DNA from: Geosiphon pyriformis
Lineage: Eukaryota; Glomeromycota; Glomeromycetes; Archaeosporales; Geosiphonaceae
NCBI GenBank assembly: GCA_016748015.1
Contig: JAAOMT010000503.1
Span: 732,305-796,304, forward strand
Reading direction: 5' to 3'
Length of the DNA: 64,000 bases
The notes under the pieces were generated by a model. The model did no database searches, had not been told where the DNA came from, and was given only the letters and a program-made list of their open reading frames with translations. This document shows, one piece after another, positions 35,658 through 46,786 of this stretch (position 1 is its first letter; the number at the start of each line of letters is the position of its first letter). Made by a program: the position numbers and the translations under genes.

Positions 35658-37605
35658 TGAGAAGTAAGAGAAGTCGATGATCCCAAACCAAAGCACAGAC
35701 AATCCAATTTTTCCAAAACAGATTCAACTGACACCTCCAAAACCACCATCTTGGATTCCAATCCACCCACTTTGGTAGTCAAAACTCTAGAACTACTCAA
35801 ACTAAGGTCAGTAACCGAGTTAACAACAACCAACAGGGGGAGAAGAGAAGACACAGCTGTATCATCTATAGCCATATCTGAATCTATATTAGCAGCAACA
35901 GGAGTGGCAACAACCATAGAAGATGCACGGAGACCAGACACCAGAGGCACCAATTCCATGAAACTCAATTTTTTTAAAATATTTGAAACCTGATCTGCTA
36001 AAAGCTCCAAAAAATGTTCCAAAGAAGCCAACTGCTTAATCAAACAGGAATCGCCAAGAGAATTTGAAACTAACAGGACAGGTTTTGCACCTAGAGACAT
36101 ACCAGCACCAGAAGGATCTGATGAAACCACATAAGAAAAAAAACCTCCAGCCACTTGGGCCCAAGTTTTTCCACCAAAAGAAACTGAATGAATGATCAGA
36201 GCTTGTTTCTTTTTATATATGTTTGCCAAGCAAACCCGATCTTGAGGAGTTACCATCCGCTTACTACAAGCACCAGAATTTCCACCAACTGAGCACACAT
36301 TAGAAACATAACCAAATTGTTCACATTTGGCACAACAAGCCAGAAAAAGACCAGTCCACCACAAACTCATGCCCTTAAAAACTGGAATGGAATTAATCGC
36401 AGCCAATTTGAATGCTTTATCAGCAAAACAAACTACAGCACATCTGTTATGGACATAAGAACTAAGATTGCGACCAATAAAACAAGTCTTCTCACCATAT
36501 GAATCAAGCAAATCAGACAAATCATGAGCAGTAATGCCCACAGGTAAAGTATAAAGCAAAGCCCTATATTGATCCCTAAACATTCAAGATTGTTTATCAT
36601 TCACAGCCAATGCCACATGAACCGAATTCTTTCTCATAAGAACAGACCACTTAGAAGCAACTAAACTAGCTACTTCAGGTGATTCAAACTCCATTAATGT
36701 CTTCTGCCAAAGACCAATTAATTGTATTTTGATTGACACAATTTTACCAAATTTAGAGAAAACTGATCCTACAGCTGATTTGGGAAATTGACCAGAATCT
36801 TCTTGACAATAACTTCCTGATCTGAATGGCCACTTACTTTTCTGACATTATTGTTTACCATAATTTTTTCATTAATAGCCAACTCCTTAGCCTTTCTCAA
36901 ACTTGATTCAGATGTGAAAGATGACCTAATAATTCCTGGAAATTTTAAAGGAGTTGAAGCTCTTCTAAAACCATCTACATGATAGAAGATTCTTTTGACA
37001 GAAATTACCTTATCACTAATAGTTTTTCCAAACACTGTGGAGAGCTCAATATCAAGCACAAATGACTTAGCTGAATCAAAATTACATTTCTCTGATACAC
37101 ATAACCCTAGCAGTGGCAACTAATTAGACCTATTGAGTTTAGGAGAGGGAAGTTCCAAGACCAAATCATCATCATTCACATCATTAAATGAAGGCATTTT
37201 GGAAGATTAGTTCAACTCATATGTATGTGTATAAGTTTTTTTTGAAGTTGTTTTGTCTATGTTTTTGTTGTCTGCTAAATCACTTAATTTTGCATAACTT
37301 GTTTTCTTAGCAACTGTATTTTTCATATTTTCGACATTAGAGAGCCCACTAATACTACTTGCAATACTGCCAATGTTGCTTCTTCAGGATATCACAGATT
37401 TGATACTGACAATACTAATATCTTCAAGACTCAAAGAGCTGACAGAAAAGTTCATAACACCACCAGTCACTGGCACTTTCGGCTTCTTATAGGATGCATC
37501 ACAGAAGTAGATGATGTCCACACACTTCTTTTTTGTATTCGGACGGGTTCCCAAACCAGTCAAACCAACACCAAAACCACCAGCAGACATGTCTGCAGAT
37601 TCCAT
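35654..37605 (-). pseudogene. LINE copy 2: ORF1 (RNA-binding protein)
   Basis: Starts at 37605 (MESADMSAGGFGVGLTGLG). Recognisable parts are LEDISIVSI, then FVLDIELSTVFGKT and the FPGIIRSSFTSESSLRKA block (37119-36769). An RRM-like region and, at 36583-35654, DQYRALLYTLPVGITAHDL follow. The zinc-knuckle-like CAKCEQFGYVSNVC has its His position changed. A hydrophobic/helical C-terminus ends LTTKVGGLESKMVVLEVSVESVLEKLD, probably a coiled coil. Breaks at about 37384, 37130, 36770 and 36590. In LINEs this protein binds element RNA. Confidence 0.75.
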
Positions 37606-37690
37606 AATGACAAAAATAAGAGTATTTAAAGAAATAACTAATGAAGGAAAGGGGGAAAAGAAAATATAAAAGAAAAAAAAACACTATAAC

Positions 37691-38669
37691 TTTGACAAAA
37701 ATTTATTGCTCCCATCATGGGCAGAAGATCGACAAGAGAAAGTTTTTATATTATTTTTTATTTATGAAATCAAAAATATAATTTTTAAAGTAAAAAAAAA
37801 TTTATTAATAAACAAATGTGTATACAAAATTAATTAATTAATTAATTAAAATTTTATTTTTAAATTGGTTTGTTTTGATTGTAAAGTATTGTATAATAAA
37901 ATTCTTATATTAATATAAACTAATCAAATTTTAATTAAAGTATAAAAAAAGAATCAATTAAATAGTTAGTGTTAATAAATTATAATTTGTTTTTTAATTA
38001 TCAAGATTAAAACAAATATTTTACTATTTTGTTAATAAATTTAAAATTTCTTTTAAAAAGTCAATAAACTTGAATATAACATATCTTGTCATAAAATGAA
38101 TTTTATAATAACACTTCAATTTAAAATTTTCGTCATGTTCTTTTTGGTACCTTTGACCAATTTTCAAAGGATCGCCACCAGAAACCATTAGTCATAGAAA
38201 GTGGATTAATAAACTAGAATTCAAATAACAGAGCAATTGCTTCCAGCTAGTAAGTGCTACACAACCAGTAAGAACGAAGAGCATTATTTATCGATAAAGG
38301 CCGGTGCGCGAAATATGGAAAAAACTCATTTTATCATGACAAGCGAAAATGGTACCTCATTTTATAGTAGAGTGTTCTTTCAAGACGATCGAATGTTTTA
38401 AACGAGAAAGCTTCGTTGAACCAGATAAATCATTTGTCAACTTTGTTATACGGGTCAAAAAGGAAAAATCCATATCTGATATCTGTTTACATGTGCCACC
38501 TTGTACCGAACTTTTTTTTGCTAACCAGCCTCATCTGTCATTTTAACAATTGAAACATCATTTTTTGACTCGACACTAAACTTTCATATTCTTTTTGGAT
38601 ATACCCTGTTTCACCATTTTAGTTATCTCTTTGCTTATTTACCCTTTTTAGTTTTATCTCTCTTCGAAA
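37691..38669. promoter_or_regulatory. Region upstream of the cyclin gene
   Basis: 37740-38100 is AT-rich with an (ATTA)n run near 37830. From about 38140 the DNA becomes more mixed. An imperfect inverted repeat joins about 38086-38100 (TTGTCATAAAATGA) and 38326-38343 (TCATTTTATCATGACAA), about 230 bp apart. Just before the cyclin ATG are C/T-rich stretches (38560-38660), plausible as a fungal core promoter. No TATA box or other site stands out. The 65-codon frame at 38349-38546 has no support. Confidence 0.4.
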
Positions 38670-39477
38670 ATGTGGAGCAGTCAAGCTATCGGGCAATGGT
38701 ACTTTAAAAGTTCAGACTTTGATCTAACACCTTCACGAAAGGAAGGTATATCACTTGAAGACGAAAATAATCGTAGAGCCAAAGGTGTTAAATTCCTACA
38801 AGAAGTCTCGTTCGAGCTTAAGCTGTATCCTTTTTTGCTTCAAAACTTTGGTTCAACTTTTGATTGTCACTTTGAACATGGAGGAACGCCTTAGTAGCAA
38901 TTATTCATCTTTTACTCCGATATAGTCCGCAAATAACCATCGCAACAGCCGCTACCTTCTTACACCGGTTTTACATGCGTAGGAGCCTCAAAAAATTCCA
39001 TCAATATGTTAGTAGCAATACTTTTATACTTCTTGGTATTCCTTTACATCTTTAAACCACCCCGTCTATGAAATCTTTCACTTATCCAACGAGCTAATTT
39101 TTTCAAACTTCCTAAACTTATTTTGGTTTCTTCAGGACGTTGCTGGGACTTGTGTATTTGAAGCGTGCAAAACGGAAGAGACGGGAAGAAAGATGGATGA
39201 TGTCGCCCGTGTCTGTGCGAAAAAAGCACAGAAAAATCCTCTTCTGGATGACGAAGCGGTAAATGTTTCCAGATTGATAAAGATGAAGATTATTCAATTA
39301 ATTTCTCATTTCCCACGAATTTCTTCTCAAAAAATAGGAATTTGCAAAGTGGAGGCACACAATTAATAAACATGAAATTATAGTTTTGGAAGCGCTTATG
39401 TTCGATCTCCACATAGAGCATCCCTATCGAACTTTATTAGAATATGCTAAAGAGCTCAAGAGTATTTAAAGCTTCAA

Positions 39478-39519
<42 letters not shown>

Positions 39520-40776
39520 TATTTTTTATTACTATTTTTATTATGATTTGTTAATAAATAAATAATTTTCTTAAATTTTGATTTACAACTAGACGATAGG
39601 GCCATCGAAAATGAAGGAGCCAAAAAGTTGGCACAATCAGCCTGGGCTATCGTAAATGATAGGTAAGAAATAGTTTCTGCTTTTAATTGATTTTTAATTA
39701 TTAAATTGTAATCTTCAATCAAAAATTTATTTTTCTATGATCATTGCAAAAAGTCTACGCATTACGGTATGTTTGCGTCACCGACCAAATGTAGTTGCAA
39801 GTGCTGCAATATATATGGCGGCTAAATTGTACAATATCCGGCTCAACGATGATACTTCTGTTGGAACAATTTGGTGGGAAATTGTGAATGCCGACATAAA
39901 AGAAATCGCAGGTAAATTGTACATGCTATTCAACCTTTTGAATTAAAATGGATTTCCAAGTTATTAATTAATTTTCTTATTTCAAAATATCTAGATGCGG
40001 TCAATATAATGTTAGATAATTATATAACACGTCCAAAGCTTATAAAAGAAGGACGGGTATGAAGAATATTTATCTTCGCTCAATCAACTGGATTACTTTC
40101 CCAATTATCTAGTTTCACCTCTCGGTTTGGGATTTGAGATTTATCACTGTTGCCATTTCTTTCCCCATAATAGAGTGGTGAAAACGGCGGTAGGTGCAAG
40201 AGCAACCCCCTTCATTTCGAATGCACAAAGATTGTTACTACACGTTCCTTGCCTGCTTACCCACAAGACATCACGCAACCACCAATAAATCATCTACCAA
40301 AAATAGCACAAAATATATTATCAATCCCTGCAGCACAAAGCCATCAGGGAATTGCATCGTCGCAAGATAAAAATTCTCAAGATAATCACCTACCACTCCT
40401 AGAACAAAAAACCCAATCATCTGACATTCCTCTTGATCAATTTCCAAGGTCGCCCAGAGGGTCGGAACACTCCAAGAACCCAGAATCCGAAGAACATGTA
40501 GGTCCAACCAATGCGAGTGAAACAACTTATGCAAACTCGATGAATTCAGATTCAATCAATGAAGACGAAGATATGGAAGAAGGTGAAATAACGGAAGAGG
40601 GGGAGGGATCGCAACTTGATTCAAATAACAGTGGAGAAAATGGTGTCAATGGGGAGAACCGAGCTTTGGACGAGAAAGTATGGGATGCCGAAGGGATCGG
40701 TGGTCAAAAGAGAAATTTCGACGAAGCTATCGGCCAAGAAAGTGACGAGGATCGACCAAGAAAAAGATTTTTATGA
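38670..40776 (+). CDS. Cyclin K/T-like protein (transcriptional CDK partner)
   Basis: Eight exons: 38670-38824, 38926-39007, 39136-39258, 39338-39461, 39593-39662, 39754-39911, 39995-40056 and 40174-40776. All introns are GT-AG (about 79-131 bp), all phases match, and the product is 458 aa. The start MWSSQAIGQWYF fits cyclin K/T N-termini (WYF...TPSR). First cyclin fold: KGVKFLQEV, ATAATFLHRFYMRRSLKKF, FEACKTEET. Second fold: HEIIVLEALMFDLHIEHPY, AQSAWAIVND, LRITVCLR, ASAAIYMAAKL, WWEIV. The last exon is Q/S/N-rich, then acidic (EDMEEGEITEEGE), ending DRPRKRFL. Such cyclins activate CDK9/CDK12-type kinases that phosphorylate the RNA polymerase II C-terminal domain. The final exon boundary is least sure. 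No stops or frameshifts, unlike everything around it. Confidence 0.88.
39477..39525. repeat. (TTA)n microsatellite in cyclin intron 4
   Basis: About 14 uninterrupted ATT/TTA units inside the intron 39462-39592, followed by more T/A-rich sequence. Likely length-variable. Confidence 0.9.
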
Positions 40777-41693
40777 AGCCAATCCTCTGTAAGATCGATC
40801 CAAATTCTAGGCTCCTCCTTTCTCTATGTCTATAATGTTTGGCGATTAGTTGACGTAGCTCTTCTTTTGAATTACTTGCCAGCTCAAAATTACTTTGATA
40901 AATGATAAATCCTAACCTATTCAGGATAGGTCTTTGTGCAGTGCGTTGATCACACTGTAATAAAAAATTTTTTTTATTTTCGTCAAAGTATTACGTAATA
41001 GAAGCTTTTACAAGAATTTCTTTATAAAAAAGATTATTGGTACAATTGATCTTTAATATAGCTTTTTAACAATTTTTTTGGTATAATTCTTTTATAATCT
41101 ATACAAGTTGTTATGCTTAATTAATTATAAACATGAATTATGCAGTTTTAACACATAATCAATTATTTAGATTTTTGTTTAAATTAAATTATGTTAATTA
41201 AAAAACAGAATTATTTTTAAAGCATTTATTTTAAATATAAAGTAATTTAAATTTAATAATAAAATTTATAATTTAAAAACACTATTTTGTTTAAAAAAAA
41301 TTTTAACTTTTTTTTATTTTATTATTATTAAAGTTTTTTGTAATAAATTTTTTTTTGAACTTAATAAAATTTTTAAATAATTTGCTTAATACTTTATAAA
41401 AATTTTTAATTTAAGTTTTTACAAAAAAAAATTTTTTGTTTTTATTTAAAACTAAACAGTTTTATTAAACAAAAAAATAATCAAAGTTATTAAAAACCGA
41501 TAAGCTTAATTATAAATTTTATTAATTAAAACAGATTTATAATTAAGTTTTAAAAAAACCAATTTAAAATTTAATAAATAAAAAACAGTTTTAAAATAAA
41601 ATATTAAATCAATATATTAATTTATAAAAATCTTAAAAACTTAAAAACAAATTTTAATAAACAATTTTATACTTAAAACTTTATTTATTTATT
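40777..41693. other. 3' flank of the cyclin gene, AT-rich
   Basis: 40777-40970 may hold the cyclin 3' untranslated region (mixed bases, an AATAAAAAA stretch at about 40962). From 41000 the sequence is nearly all A/T with no frame or repeat I can place. It may be old, decayed transposon sequence. Confidence 0.45.
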
Positions 41694-42409
41694 AAGTAAA
41701 GTCCAACTGCTATCTAATACATAGAGTCAAACTAAGTGACCCAAACTAAACACAATTTATGCACTTACTACATATGGCTAGCCACTCAGGCCAGTCAAGG
41801 CAACACTACACACCTATATTAACATTAACGACACCACCTAGACCAGAAAAAAAACAGCACGGCAAATAATAACCAAAGCTAACAGTAAATAATTCAACCA
41901 CACCAAGCATTCTAATCACTCCACCCGACAATATAGAAGAAATATCACGAGACAGACCAGAAACAACCCCACCATCAGCAACCAAACCAGCCCTCTTCAT
42001 TTGTACTCTGTGCTTAGATCTCATCAACTATGCCTTCACATGATGTAAATCAGCTACAAACCTAACAAAACCGACAACCTCACCAGTGGCCTGCTTCTTA
42101 TCTTCAAACACACCTCGAGCTTCTTCACACCATTCATCCAGCATGAAGCTCTTATACACAATAGAATACAAACCAACATCTAAAGAACAGGCAGACAATG
42201 TCTGCAAAACAGCTAAAGACGACGAGTTACAAAGACCTGCCACCAAAATCCAATAAGCAAAAGCCTTAACCAGAACCTCATCACAAATAACAACATTCCT
42301 AAAGCACATGAAAGCATGGTCAGAAAATTCCACTCTACCACACAGCAAGCACAATACACCAAGATAATTTCTATCATACAGTTTTTTTTGAACAGCTACT
42401 GAAAAGCAC
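41694..42409 (-). pseudogene. LINE copy 3: 3' end of ORF2 and 3' untranslated region
   Basis: Continues the LINE interrupted at 53465. The - strand reads CFSVAVQKKLYDRNYLGVLC, then C-x2-C...SDHAFMC (Cys/His motif), FMLDEWCEEARGVFE, a stop at about 42028, and RSKHRVQMKRAG...CCFFSGLGG...NVNIGV-stop at 41806. The same order is found in copy 2 (31650-30970). 41694-41805 corresponds to the copy 2 3' untranslated region. The sequence CTGT at 42410-42413 is the duplication flanking the R LTR. Confidence 0.85.
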
Positions 42410-42614
42410 CTGTTGTTACCAGACAAAATTAAAGATATTGTTTAGCATAAAAATACTCTTATAAATCTTATTATTAATTAGCATATATTATTGTTTCAAA
42501 TTATCACTTATTACACTAGCAAAATGTCCGAAATTATCATTTAACTAATAACCCAATTTGTACATAACACAAATATAACCTAAGTACAATGATCAATCAT
42601 GCAATATCCTGAAA

Positions 42615-42745
42615 TATGTAACATTCAAAAGTTCGCCGAAATTTGTAGAAATTTGCCGAAATAATTGATAGTTTACCAAAATATCTAATAGTTCGCAGAA
42701 ATAACTTGTAGTTTGCTGAAATGTATCTTTAGTTTAGCAAAATTG
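42615..42745 (+). repeat. Short direct repeats in the R LTR
   Basis: Five or so imperfect units of about 20-25 bp with the core AGTTYGCNGAAATA (for example GTTCGCCGAAAT, TTTGCCGAAATA, GTTCGCAGAAATA, GTTTGCTGAAAT). Also visible in the copy at 20-160 on the opposite strand. Confidence 0.75.
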
Positions 42746-43162
42746 TAGAAAAAAGCAAAGTTCAAGTTTATAGAATAGTGTTATGACAAGTTGTATAAAA
42801 GAAGAGCTTTTCTCTTCAAAAAAATGTATCTTATTTTAGATTTATTACTTAGAACCATTTCTATACACACAAAAAGAAATAAATATCAAATAAATTCAAA
42901 AAACAAAATTCTTTAATTATTGTACTTGGAAAATCCCCAAAATCCAACTAACATTTTGAAATTAATTAGCTACCAATTTCAGTAAACTGTTAGTGACTCC
43001 AGGCCTGAATAGAAAAACGTTTCCCTTGATAAAATTCTATTTCTTTTATTTTTCTTTTTTTTTCTTATTACAATCATTAGGGTAGCCTACAGACAAGATT
43101 CCTGTAGAAGAGTTGACTTTCACAGCAAAGTAACTACACATTTTTAGTGAGCTTTCAGATGA

Positions 43163-44019
43163 TGTTACTCATAGAAATATAAGAAATATATTAACATAAT
43201 TATTAGTCAATCAGAAGTAAGCATAGTAAATGTGGAATTCCAGAATTCCTCTCAGAAATTGCAGGATTCCAGGAATTTCAGGATTCCCAACAAAGAATTG
43301 CAGGATTCCAGAATTCCAGGATTTCTTTCAAAGGAATCGCAGGATTCCAGGAATTCCAGGATTCCTGTCATAAAGAATTGAGGAATTTTAATTATGTATA
43401 TATAGCAATAGTGTTAGAAACAGAAAAGACAGAATTGATACCACAGAATCCTTAACCTAGAAACACAATTATCAAATAAATAATTATTTCATATCTCAAA
43501 TCCATTCCCCACTATCAACCCTTCATGTTGATAGAAATTGATACTTAACCATGCTGGAACAATAGCTCTTGATCACAGCTATTGACGGAATGCTAATCTG
43601 CAAATTGCCTTGGCTTATTTCTTTGCTTTTTTTATTTTTTTTTATTTTTTTTTTCTTATTTTATTTTTGATTTGTTGTTATATACTAATTGATAAAAGAT
43701 TAAGCGCTGAGTTATTGATGTTAAGGATAGCCTGATAAAAGATCCAGAAATACAGGTAGGATTTTATATATTATCGGATAGCTTACCAGAAGGGCATGAC
43801 TGCCAGACTAAATCCGGCCACCACGCTGAGAAAGAAATTGGGAAAACTCTTGGAAAATATATCTACTATCGACATTATTGAATCTCTGTCCATTATACAA
43901 AAGACTCAACCAAAACCTTCAGATACAGCATCTTCAGAACAGTCTCAATGAAAGTAGCTTTTGAGCACCAAGTTATGAGTTTGTTATTTAATTCAAAGCA
44001 GAAATAATTACCTGTAACA
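43163..44019 (+). repeat. Element F: 5' LTR
   Basis: TGTTACTCATAG to CACCTGTAACA. GGAATTCC-like palindromes at about 43230-43375, TATATATA at 43397-43404, AATAAAT near 43455, the TCTTGATCACAGCTATTGACG block and a T-rich run at about 43620-43660. The start and end form the inverted pair TGTTAC/GTAACA. Confidence 0.92.
43397..43404 (+). promoter_or_regulatory. TATA box in the F 5' LTR
   Basis: ATTATGTATATATAGCA, the most conserved stretch across the A, B, D, F and solo LTRs, which suits an RNA polymerase II core promoter at the U3/R border. The exact transcription start is not visible. Confidence 0.55.
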
Positions 44020-44040
44020 TTTGGTGCTCTCTGTGAGATA
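44020..44040 (+). other. Element F: probable primer binding site
   Basis: TTTGGTGCTCTCTGTGAG directly after the LTR. TGG at 44022 follows a two-base spacer. Element E has the near-identical TTTGGTGCTCCCTGTGAG at 13921. The cognate tRNA would end in GAGCACCA; I cannot name it. Confidence 0.5.
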
Positions 44041-44081
44041 TAATCTTACAGAGAACCAGCACCAACAACACCAAACCAAAA

Positions 44082-44660
44082 GTGGCAGAATCAGAAATTA
44101 TAGGAGCAAACCATTTAGGATTTGCAAAATCTTTATTTCAACACTATTGTCAATACTTGGAATTAAACCACAATCATATATCTACTGAATTAATCTTCAA
44201 TTTTTACGTCAACGAAAAGATTTCCTTTTTATTAGGAACACTAGTGAATACTGAATCAGCAAGAGAAACTTTCTATAAAGAATTAATTCAAAACACCAAC
44301 CTACCAACAAATCATAATTTTGCATCCATCATTACTGAGATCAACAAAGAAATTGAACACCACACTCAACAAAAATATCCAATTACATATGCTAATAAAG
44401 GCAAAGGATAATTACAAACACCAGCAGTAACACCCAGAAAATTACAGCCACCTGCTTGGAAGAAAAACAGAGTTGAATCCCCAAGCAATCCATTCTACCA
44501 CTATACACCTGGAAGCACCATCAACATATCATCAACCGATGCGTTCTCATCAACTGCAACATCAGCATTTGGACGATTCCCATTCCAAAGTAGACAAAGA
44601 AAAACAGAATTGTTAGAACCATATGGTGAATACTTTAAGGGATTTAATTTGTGATCATCA
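44082..44660 (+). pseudogene. Element F: gag N-terminal region
   Basis: First ATG after the LTR, MAESEIIGANHLGFAKSLF. Open to TAA at 44409, after which the same frame reads on (LQTPAVTPRK... GEYFKGFNL) to TGA at about 44653. A helical region with NTESARETFYKELIQ and ITEINKEIEHHTQQKYPI corresponds to the C element's gag start at 11290. The stop probably arose from CAA. No named domain; a matrix-like role is inferred. Confidence 0.65.
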
Positions 44661-46200
44661 ACCCCATCAGGACTTCGATCACCACCGCCTTCACCAGATT
44701 TCGGAATCTCTGATCTGTGGGAAGCAGCAGAATCAGAAAAAGAGGAAGAAGAATTAGAGGATCAAGAATTTACTTACCAAAACCCAATTACTGAAAGCCC
44801 AGAAGTTGAAACCCTGAATCTTCAAGCTCAGCAAAATTTAAATATAGACAATTTGAAAATCGAAACTCCGAATCAGCAAAGACAGAACAATCCAAAACCT
44901 GAATTAATTAATTAGCAAAACTTACCTCTGATAATCGTCATTGATCAACCGCTGATTAATCCAGTAGCTGAACCTATACAACAGCCACTTCAACTACCAC
45001 CCCAACAACTACTTCAACAGCCACCACAACCACCTAACTTAAACCCAATGGCCTATGCACCCATCGCAAAACTTGACAACTTTACTGGTGAAGAGGATGA
45101 TGCTCAAGTATGGCTGAATAATGTAGAAAAGACCATCACAGCCAACAGATGGAATAATGTCCGAGCCATGCAAGCCATTCCCTACTTTCTCAAGAATACT
45201 ACCAATTTATAGTATCAGAGCTTGGTTAATAAACCACAAGATTTCAATGCCTTCAAAGTGGAATTCCTAAGATACTTTAGCAACAACAATAGCATCAATT
45301 GCCTAGTCAATACATTTACCACCATGAAACAAGAAGAAACTGAAGCAGTCACCACTTACCTGGGATGCTTCCATCGAAACTTGTGCCAAATTCAAGCAAT
45401 TGACAACGACTATTTCACAGCACCACAGATACTCAACCAGTTTATCCATGGCTTACGCAGCAGCATCTTGCAACATGTACATCTGTTGTATTCTGGTATG
45501 CTTCAAGACACAGTCACACGTGCCAGAGATTTTGAATCTACTGAGTTAGAGGCTAATCATGTCCAAGCCGTTAATCTAGTAATGAACGGATCATCTGAAT
45601 TGGATTCTAAATTGGAGAAGTTCAGTGAATCAATCAATAAGAGATTGGAAGGATACTTAGCTGACAATTACGCCATTTATCAGTCTTCACAATGACACAA
45701 TAACCAAGAACATCCTAATCGTGGCCAAAATCAACCATGTCCATCTTCATCAACCAATCAATAGTGACAACAGGAAATGCATATCTGCCACTATTGTGGT
45801 AACCAAGGACATATCCAAATTGACTGTCACCAGCATTTAAATAACCAATGATTAGGAAATCAATATCGAAACCCCGATCGCTGGTTTCAAACTCCGAATC
45901 ATTATCCAAATCAAAGTCAAGACCAATATTGGAATAATTACCTGCCAATGACGCAGCAACCAATCTATCAACCGCCAGTATATCAACCTCCGATTTATCA
46001 GCTGCAGCCACAAGTAATATATCAACCACAGCCACAAATTATCTATTAACCCCAACCAATTCAAACACTACCCCAGAACCCAGCTCAAATGACATCAGGC
46101 AACCCTCAATCCAGAATCACTCAAAACTGGAGATCAGCAATGGTTGTTCACCAACCAATTCCCCATTCACTAGATCCACCATCAAGATCACACACCTAGA
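44661..46200 (+). pseudogene. Element F: gag capsid and nucleocapsid
   Basis: An acidic stretch (EKEEEELEDQEF) is followed by Q/P-rich sequence and the retrotransposon Gag capsid domain. The capsid begins AKLDNFTGEEDDAQVWLNNVE, and TNLWYQS has a TAG at Trp. It is open from 45222 to 45695 (EFLRYFSNNNSINCL, TYLGCFHRNLC, RARDFESTELEANHV). The zinc knuckle CHYCGNQGHIQIDC (45791-45832) fits C-x2-C-x4-H-x4-C completely. A run of YQPP-type repeats follows (about 45960-46045). Stops at 44917, 45211, 45694, 45761, 45764 and 45850. Confidence 0.78.
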
Positions 46201-46202
46201 AT

Positions 46203-46785
46203 TTGGATACCAGTCATGTCCAAAACCCAAATTCCCAACATTATTTAAGTCTCCTGGTTACCCCAGAAAATGCCACATCTAACAACACAGAATCCCATCA
46301 GCATGTACCTACCAACACAATTTCACCAGCAACCATCTTTAGCGACGAATCCCTAGCAGCTATCTTTCCTTTTAAACTTGAAGAAAACACACTAATACCA
46401 TTATTCAGTGGAGCTGCCCTCGAAGAGAAACCTATAACAGCAATGTACACGGATGCCAGAGTTAATGGTCATCTCATCAAACTCATCCTAGATAGTAGAT
46501 CAGCTGGCAGCATAATCACATGACAACTCATGGATCAATTAGGTCACTGAGTTGATCAAGCTGCCAGCGCCAGAATTATCACAGCTGACGGAGTGACCAA
46601 AACTCCAATCGGTGAAATTGACGAGTTTCCTTTTGAAGTCAATGGCATCGTGACTTCTATTAAAGTTCTAGTAATAGAAGCCACTCAATACCAAGCTCTC
46701 GTTAGTAATAACTGGCTATCAAAAGTCAACGCAATGTTAGACTGGAACACCCAGGAACTCCAGCTAATGTATTAGGGCCAACACA
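46203..46785 (+). pseudogene. Element F: aspartic protease
   Basis: IFPFKLEENTLIPLFSGAALEE, PITAMYTDARVNGHL, IKLILDSRSAGSIIT, QLMDQLGH, EIDEFPFEVNGI, VTSIKVLVIEATQ and NNWLSKVNAMLDW. The catalytic D-S-G has become D-S-R, and TGA occurs at 46522 and 46549. In a working element it would release Gag and Pol proteins. Confidence 0.8.
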
Positions 46786-46786
46786 T

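Larger units (their letters stand above)
30808..37690 (-). mobile_element. LINE copy 2 (APE-RT-RNase H non-LTR retrotransposon)
   Basis: A nearly full-length - strand element: short 5' region, ORF1 (37605 to 35654), ORF2 (35657 to 30970), 3' untranslated region (30860-30969) and a 3' (TTA/TAA)n tail at 30808-30856. ORF2 carries an apurinic-type endonuclease, RT, RNase H and a terminal Cys/His motif, an arrangement of the Tad/I/R1-like LINE groups; I cannot place the clade. Several stops and frame changes in both ORFs make it inactive. It shares its whole layout with copy 3, about 6.8 kb each without insertions. Confidence 0.85.

Noticed and set aside
38349-38546. 65-codon frame upstream of the cyclin gene
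   Set aside because: No recognisable domain, no splice partner, and random length for the region.
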